A stretch of DNA of 47,906 bases from Puniceicoccus vermicola (GTDB lineage: Bacteria > Verrucomicrobiota > Verrucomicrobiia > Opitutales > Puniceicoccaceae). The stretch is taken from positions 1 to 47,906 of the forward strand of contig NZ_JACHVA010000069.1 in the NCBI RefSeq assembly GCF_014230055.1, written 5' to 3'. Position 1 is the first letter of the stretch. Each line of letters begins with the position of its first letter. The translations under genes were made by a program, and so were the position numbers. Positions 43,056 to 47,906 of the stretch are shown in pieces. Below the pieces are notes generated by a model. The model had not been told where the DNA came from and ran no database searches. It saw only the letters and a program-made list of their open reading frames with translations.

Positions 43056-45380
43056 TCAGCGGCGACGCATCCGGGAGGCCCGGGCGACGGTCAGGAGAGC
43101 GCTGGAGGGCATCAAAATGGCCGCGAGTAGCGGATTCATCCAGCCGAAGAGACAGAGGGCGATGGCAGCTACGTTGTAGACGGCTGCGAAAGTGAAGACC
43201 TGGCGGAGAATGCGCGCCCGCAGAACCCCGGTTTCGAAAAGATGGCGGATGCCGGATAAATCGCGTCCCGTGAAAAAGAAATCGCAACGGGATTCGAGAA
43301 GACCTTTGTCGAGGAGTGGGGTGCCACGACATAGAGCGCGGGAAAAGGCGAGGGCGTCGTTGGCCCCATCGCCAATCATCAGAGCTGAGCCTTTTGCATT
43401 CTTCTCGATCCACTGGGCTTTCGCTTCCGGGCTCAGTCCTCCCAAGGCCCGTTCGCGCGGGATCGGTAGACCGGAGGCAAGGGTATCGACTTTTTCCTGA
43501 CGATCTCCACTGAGGATGGCCAGACCCAGACCCCGGTCAGCCAGCTTCTGCAACTCCTCGGAGGCTTGTTGGCGGACGGAATCGGTGAAGACAAACCGAG
43601 TCAGCACCTCCCCATTTCTAGCGAAAACCGTAGCCCCATCGGCCTCGTCTTCGGCATCCTTCCAACCCGCTTTCCCGAGCGTCCATTCCTCGGAACCTTT
43701 CGCGGCAACGACGCCTTGGCCGGCAATTTCGGTAAACGAATCGGGCGGCAGACTGCGTACTCCGCGGCGTAGGAGTTCCTCCCGCAGAGTCCGACCGACG
43801 GGATGAAAACTGGATTCAACCAAGCTCAGGAGGAGCGATTTTTCCGGTTCGCCAAGACGATCCAATGAGGAGGGATCGGTGAGCGTCGGATTCTCGAGGG
43901 TTAAGGTTCCCGTCTTGTCGAAAACAGCTTCCTTAACGTCGTCGAGACGTCCCCAGAGATCGCCTTCCCGCAAATAGACCCCATGACGCCGTAATCGACC
44001 CGCAGCGATGTCATTGATGAGCGGCCAAGCAATCCCAAGGGAGCAGGGGCAGGAAACGACGAGTACAGAGATGGCCACTTGGAGACCGGAAAAAACGTCC
44101 CCGAACACTCCCCAAGCCGTCCCTCCGAGCACCGCTAGTGCAATCACCAGGCCGGTGTAGAAAACCAAAATCCGCTCAAGGAGAAGGTTGCGGGGCGGAT
44201 CGCCTGTCTCGTTCGTCAGACGGAAAAGCAGAGAATCTTTCCATGTCTCTTCGGCGCGCAAATGAGCCGGATCACTGCTCGTCAGGATGGCGCCCGAGGG
44301 GACCCGTGAACTGGTTTCGAAGGAGACCCCATCCGACTCGCCATTCATATTTTCGAGGCTAAAAGTGGCCGGGCCATTCTCGAGAACCGAACGAACCGGC
44401 AAGGTCTGCCCGGGCTCTAGAGAGAAACGGTGCTCGGGGCGGATGGCTCCGGCGGCGAGGCGCTCATTTCCTACGAGGGACTGGTAGGTCGTCGCCGCTG
44501 GATCCAAGGCCTGTGCCCGGGCGCGGTTTCGCTCAATGGATCGCTCCTGCAACCAGCGGCCGGTCAGCATTAAAAAGATAAAAATGGCGACGAAATCGAA
44601 ATAGACGAGATCCTCGCGCCCCAGCAACCATCCGATGATGGATCCACCCCAAGCCGCACTGACTCCGAGAGCGATCGGCAGGTCGATATGAAGAACCCCC
44701 ATTCGTGCGGCGTCCCACGCCCGACCCACGAACCAGAGCCCTCCGACTCCAAAGCTGATCGAGGCGAACAAGACGGTGAGGATCCCGAATAGATCTGCAA
44801 AGGGGAAATCCTTCTCCATGCCCAGGTAACCCGGCAGGGTAAAAAGCATCGTATTCAGGGCCAAAAAGGCACAAATGCCCAATCGACTCAACAGGGGGCC
44901 GGAATCTGACTCGGTCGGGCCCGAGCGAGGGGCGAATCGATAGCCAAATCGCCGGACTTCTTCAGCAAATTTCACCGGTGAGAAAACGCCGGGGCGCCAT
45001 TCGAGCTCGGCCCGTCCACTCTGTGGGTTGACCGAGAATCGGCGTCCGCCCGATTGTTTGCGGAAAAGCTCCTCGAGAAGCCACACACAACCAACGCAGG
45101 AAATTCCTTTTACATCGAGGGAGAGCTGCGCCGCACGGCCTTCGACCTCGGCAGTTTTTTCCGCTTCCCCAACAGCCGCTCGGAGCCATTCGAAGTCGGC
45201 CGGTCGCGAGACCGCGGGTGAGACGGGTTCAATGGCACGGCCTCGGAGTGAGTAGAATTTCTCCAATCCTCGCTCCTCGATCAACTGGTGAACATGGGCG
45301 CAGCCTGCACAACAAAACTCCTCGTCCGATTCACTCAGAAAAGGAGTCCCGCAGTGTTTGCAGGATTTGGTCTCAGCCAC
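43056..45380 (-). CDS. Copper-type heavy-metal P1B ATPase
   Basis: A 774-residue ion pump. I use the GTG at 45380, which overlaps the nadD stop by eight bases; a longer frame to 45491 would run deep into nadD with unconserved sequence. The N-terminus holds a Cys-rich metal site (CKHCG ... CCAGC), followed by a heavy-metal domain with CVGC. Membrane metal site CPC is at residues 444-446, the phosphorylated Asp is D488 in DKTGTLT, and the hinge is GDGAND. The N-terminal zinc-ribbon-like part resembles the FixI/CcoI pumps that load copper for cbb3 oxidase, but no cco genes are nearby. Confidence 0.9.
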   Translation of the reverse strand: MAETKSCKHCGTPFLSESDEEFCCAGCAHVHQLIEERGLEKFYSLRGRAIEPVSPAVSRPADFEWLRAAVGEAEKTAEVEGRAAQLSLDVKGISCVGCVWLLEELFRKQSGGRRFSVNPQSGRAELEWRPGVFSPVKFAEEVRRFGYRFAPRSGPTESDSGPLLSRLGICAFLALNTMLFTLPGYLGMEKDFPFADLFGILTVLFASISFGVGGLWFVGRAWDAARMGVLHIDLPIALGVSAAWGGSIIGWLLGREDLVYFDFVAIFIFLMLTGRWLQERSIERNRARAQALDPAATTYQSLVGNERLAAGAIRPEHRFSLEPGQTLPVRSVLENGPATFSLENMNGESDGVSFETSSRVPSGAILTSSDPAHLRAEETWKDSLLFRLTNETGDPPRNLLLERILVFYTGLVIALAVLGGTAWGVFGDVFSGLQVAISVLVVSCPCSLGIAWPLINDIAAGRLRRHGVYLREGDLWGRLDDVKEAVFDKTGTLTLENPTLTDPSSLDRLGEPEKSLLLSLVESSFHPVGRTLREELLRRGVRSLPPDSFTEIAGQGVVAAKGSEEWTLGKAGWKDAEDEADGATVFARNGEVLTRFVFTDSVRQQASEELQKLADRGLGLAILSGDRQEKVDTLASGLPIPRERALGGLSPEAKAQWIEKNAKGSALMIGDGANDALAFSRALCRGTPLLDKGLLESRCDFFFTGRDLSGIRHLFETGVLRARILRQVFTFAAVYNVAAIALCLFGWMNPLLAAILMPSSALLTVARASRMRRR

Positions 45381-45984
45381 GGGAATAGAGCGGGTTTTGG
45401 TCGAGATAATCGGCCACGGCAGCCGGGAGAAGAGAGCGAACCGATGCTCCCTGTTGGGCTCGTTCCCGAATCTCGGTGGCGCTAATATCAATCCGTCGCG
45501 AGGGAAGGAAAATCACATCTTTATCCTCCGGCTCTTCGACTTCTGGGGTGGAGTCCTGATTCCCTTCGCGGGAGGCACAGAGAAACGTCACTTCCTTCCG
45601 AAGTTCATCAATGGCGTGCCAGTCGTTTAGTTGATCGTACTGATCGCGGCCGATGAGGAAAAATAATTCTGCCTCGGGGAATTGCGCCCGATAGTGACGG
45701 ACCGTTTCGACGCTGTAGACGCGGCGTCCCTGCCGAATATCGAAGTCGTCCACGGAAAAATGAGGATACTTTTCCACTGCGGCCCGAACCATCGCAAGAC
45801 GGTCGGTGGCGGGAGTTTCCGCGTCCCGACTGCGTAAGGGCGCGGAGAAAGCGGGAAGGAAATGAAGCTGATCCAACTGTGCAGCCTGTAGAGCATCTTC
45901 GGCGATGATCAGATGGCCCAGATGGATCGGATCAAAAGTGCCGCCATAGATCGCAATGCGGGCAGGACGGTTCGTTTTCGCCAT
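45373..45984 (-). CDS. nadD: Nicotinate-nucleotide adenylyltransferase
   Basis: A 203-residue enzyme that adenylates nicotinate mononucleotide to deamido-NAD in NAD synthesis. The nucleotidyl transferase motif GGTFDPIHLGHL is at the N-terminus and the C-terminal ISATEIRERAQQG is the family's second signature. FFLIGRDQYDQLNDWH is the central conserved block. The length is normal. The gene overlaps the P-ATPase start, suggesting co-translation. No Shine-Dalgarno motif precedes it. Confidence 0.95.
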   Translation of the reverse strand: MAKTNRPARIAIYGGTFDPIHLGHLIIAEDALQAAQLDQLHFLPAFSAPLRSRDAETPATDRLAMVRAAVEKYPHFSVDDFDIRQGRRVYSVETVRHYRAQFPEAELFFLIGRDQYDQLNDWHAIDELRKEVTFLCASREGNQDSTPEVEEPEDKDVIFLPSRRIDISATEIRERAQQGASVRSLLPAAVADYLDQNPLYSRG

Positions 45985-46049
45985 AAGAATAGAGCGGTTG
46001 CCGATCCGGGAGCAGCTTCAACCAGTCCGGATTCCGCCCCTGCGGATCA

Positions 46050-46421
46050 CTACTGCAGAGCGGGTGTCACGTTTCCGAAGACCCCCAGCCATGCGGCTAA
46101 GCCCGCCAGAACGATGACAGCGACCCAAAGTGCTTTGTTCCATGCCGGTTTCTTATTGATCATGGACAATGCGCCGCCGAGCAGAACCCAGATCACGATC
46201 TTGAGGATGAGCCAGATCGGCCAACCGAGACTTAATTTGGCCTGCATTCCGAATCCACCCACGAGAATCATCAGGAGCCCAATGCCGCTGAGGATTGCAC
46301 CGAATATCCGCACTGGCTTGTTGTCAGGGGCCAGAACCGCCCGAGCCAAAAGGGCTCCATACCCTAAAATGAGAAGAAACGCTCCGAAGAGGTGAATGAA
46401 AAGATAGAAGTTGATAGACAT
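46050..46421 (-). CDS. Small four-helix membrane protein
   Basis: A 123-residue integral membrane protein with four hydrophobic segments (about 5-28, 38-59, 66-86 and 97-118) and short polar loops (PDNKPVR, NKKPAWNK). The layout and HLFGAFLLILGYGAL start resemble small cytochrome-associated or SirB-type proteins, but I cannot assign a family. It sits upstream of nadD on the same strand with a 65-nt gap. Confidence 0.65.
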   Translation of the reverse strand: MSINFYLFIHLFGAFLLILGYGALLARAVLAPDNKPVRIFGAILSGIGLLMILVGGFGMQAKLSLGWPIWLILKIVIWVLLGGALSMINKKPAWNKALWVAVIVLAGLAAWLGVFGNVTPALQ

Positions 46422-46598
46422 GATTTTCGCTCAGCGGAGGAGTGTAGGGGAAAAGCCTCCCGGGAGACGAGGGAATTCGAATTCGCCCGGGGCTCAAGAA
46501 TAAGAAGCGGGTCAAACCCAAAGTTGCGAGAACTTCCATGCTTTGCAGGACAAGACCAGCTCTCGATTTTAGGCTGAAGGCATAAGAGAAAAGATGCA

Positions 46599-47069
46599 AT
46601 GCGCCGGACCCTGCTTCAATATAAGCGCAAGACCATCATCGATGTGAAAAAGAGAACCCTCAGATGGATTTTTTGGCCCCTATTTCTCGGTGGAGCGGCG
46701 GTTTTTGCTGGAATAAATTTTCTTTCGAGTTTCACCCGAATCGGAGCATTGAAAGCGCGCACGATGTCTCAGTTTTCCCAGATTGCTTTCGCGATACAAC
46801 TCACTGAGCAGGACTATGCAAAGCCATTGGAATTCTCCGATTCATCGGACCTGGCGGTTATACTTCAAGGGGATAATTTCCACGACGGAAATCCAAAGCA
46901 GATTCGATATATGTCCTTCACAGAAGAATCTCTCGACGAGAACGGAATGATTCTCGATGCCTGGGGGAACCCGATTCGGGTGGAGACGAGATCGGACAAC
47001 TATCGTTTGCAATCAGCGGGGCCGGACGGAGTCTTTGAGGTACCGTCGGAAGGAGACGACCTTATTTTT
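46599..47069 (+). pseudogene. GspG-like pseudopilin gene cut by an IS element
   Basis: The frame runs from 46599 to 47216, but everything after about 47069 is antisense to the adjoining transposase and so belongs to the inserted element. The host part (about 157 residues) has a basic N-terminus, one membrane span (about 23-43) and a C-terminal portion typical of type II secretion pseudopilins: MILDAWGNPIRV, then YRLQSAGPDGVFEVPSEGDD. This usually lies a few residues from the end of the protein, so only a short C-terminus may be lost and the product could still fold. No other secretion genes are nearby. Confidence 0.6.
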
Positions 47070-47906
47070 GGTTCATCGTCATTTCCCGGGGAAAGCATGC
47101 TTAATCTTGAGGAAGAAGTATTCCGTATCCCTGAAGCCATAAGCGGTTCTTTTGATGACCTTGATCTTGTTGTTCATGCCCTCGAGCACGCTGGTGTTGA
47201 GTGGGTATTTGGCTGAGGCTATGATTCCACGGAGGTAGGGTCTGAGTTTATCAGCGAAGGCGAGCAGGGGTTTGATTTTGGACTCACGGCACATCCTCCA
47301 CCATGTGCGCCAGCGTTTGAAGGCGCCCCAGATGCTTGAGCTTCGCCATAGTTCTTTGAGCTGTTCTTTCAGGACGTAGACTTGAGCCAAGGATTGGTTG
47401 GCATTCATCAGCTCTTCGAGCCTGACAAGTTCTTCTTCATTGAGGTTGTCCTTGTTCTTTAGAAGTAACCATCGGCTACGTTTGACCGCTCTGCGAGCCG
47501 ACTTGTTCTGCCTTAGTTCATTGGCCTGATCCACGCGGACTCGGTCGATGACTTCACGGCCGTATTTGGCAACGACATGAAAAAGGTCGTAGACGACTTC
47601 CGCATTCGGGCAGTGCATCTTCACCTCCAGGTCAAAGGCGCTGTTCTGATCCATCGCGACCGCTTCGATTTGATCGCAGTGTTCGCCCAGTGATTCAAAG
47701 AAGGGGCGTATGGATTCGCGACTGCGCCCTTCACCGATCCAAAGCACTTGCCGAGTGTCCGCATCGGCTACGACGGAGGCGTAGCGGTGCCCCTTGTGCA
47801 ATGCGAACTCATCCATGACCAGAGTTCTGAGCGAACCGTAATCGACTTCAGGCAACTCCCGAACCAACCTAGCTTTGTCAATGCGTTTGACGGTGTGCCA
47901 AGGCAA
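47070..47906 (-). mobile_element. ISL3-family insertion sequence, cut by window edge
   Basis: Identified by its transposase. The visible end is probably near 47070, where GGTTCATCGTCATTTCCC looks like a terminal inverted repeat of the GG-T-C type seen in ISL3 elements. The other end lies beyond the window, so the inverted repeat and the expected 8-bp target duplication cannot be checked. Confidence 0.65.
47079..47906 (-). CDS. ISL3-family transposase, N-terminus missing
   Basis: The C-terminal 275 residues of a DDE transposase that runs off the right edge; its true start is outside. The first catalytic Asp is in TLVMDEFALHKGHRYASVV and the second in EAVAMDQNSAFDLEVK, followed by VVYDLFHVVAKYG. 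The C-terminus contains LNTSVLEGMNNKIKVIKR with the catalytic Glu and GFRDTEYFFLKI, standard ISL3 features. The first codon in the window is TTG, which should not be taken as the start. Confidence 0.93.
   Translation of the reverse strand: MPWHTVKRIDKARLVRELPEVDYGSLRTLVMDEFALHKGHRYASVVADADTRQVLWIGEGRSRESIRPFFESLGEHCDQIEAVAMDQNSAFDLEVKMHCPNAEVVYDLFHVVAKYGREVIDRVRVDQANELRQNKSARRAVKRSRWLLLKNKDNLNEEELVRLEELMNANQSLAQVYVLKEQLKELWRSSSIWGAFKRWRTWWRMCRESKIKPLLAFADKLRPYLRGIIASAKYPLNTSVLEGMNNKIKVIKRTAYGFRDTEYFFLKIKHAFPGK

Noticed and set aside
45381-45491. N-terminal extension of the P-type ATPase
   Set aside because: It would lie inside nadD and its sequence is not like any metal-binding domain; the Cys-rich site follows the GTG at 45380.

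Overview
The window looks like a chromosomal stretch of a free-living Gram-negative bacterium, most likely a member of the Verrucomicrobiota (Opitutae-like). This placement is inference. It rests on a secreted SHD1-type protein, a DUF4838 protein, a GluR0-like channel, a complete tripartite RND pump (so two membranes), and dense interspersed palindromic repeats between genes. No rRNA or other universal marker is present. Start codons almost never have a Shine-Dalgarno sequence in front of them.

Layout. 1-2011: a group II intron with its reverse transcriptase, whose boundaries can be fixed from IBS1/EBS1 pairing, domain V and the domain VI branch point; it sits 8 nt before the ATG of a secreted-protein gene. 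2020-5575: five poorly known exported or membrane proteins, one of the RDD family. 5846-6796: a PfkB-type kinase. 6821-7235: a 109-bp tandem array. 7278-7652 (minus): an all-alpha dUTPase. 7869-12328: a tight block of NtrC-type regulator, ketosynthase, acyl carrier protein and CrtI-like FAD oxidoreductase, the best candidate here for an uncharacterised lipid or polyene pathway. 12452-12935: a 136-bp tandem array. 12942-14000 (minus): a GluR0-like glutamate-receptor potassium channel. 14051-14626: more palindromic repeats.

14629-20606 (minus): an RND efflux operon (outer membrane factor, adaptor, permease). 20720-23293: a DUF4838 protein. 23313-23387 (minus): tRNA-Arg(CCG). 23507-24700 (minus): an SHD1-domain secreted protein. 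24885-25018: a nested inverted repeat. 25487-27255: panB and gpsA, overlapping by four bases. 27261-30761 (minus): a large hybrid histidine kinase. 31071-32474 (minus): a TPR protein. 32682-33878: a GT4 glycosyltransferase. 34174-40870 (minus): a 3-hydroxyisobutyrate-dehydrogenase-like gene followed by addB and addA, all overlapping by four bases. 41006-41326: a 107-bp tandem array. 41407-42945 (minus): an MFS transporter. 43056-45984 (minus): nadD overlapping a copper-type P-ATPase. 46050-46421 (minus): a small membrane protein. 46599-47069: a pseudopilin-like gene cut by an ISL3-family element that runs off the right edge.

The most unusual overall signal is the repeat landscape. At least four palindrome families share the design of complementary arms around a short, often CTRAAG-like, centre. 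The arms change between families, and the arrays sit just past the 3' ends of genes, several times between convergent genes. Conventional hairpin-plus-U-tract terminators are scarce, so these elements may take over that job.
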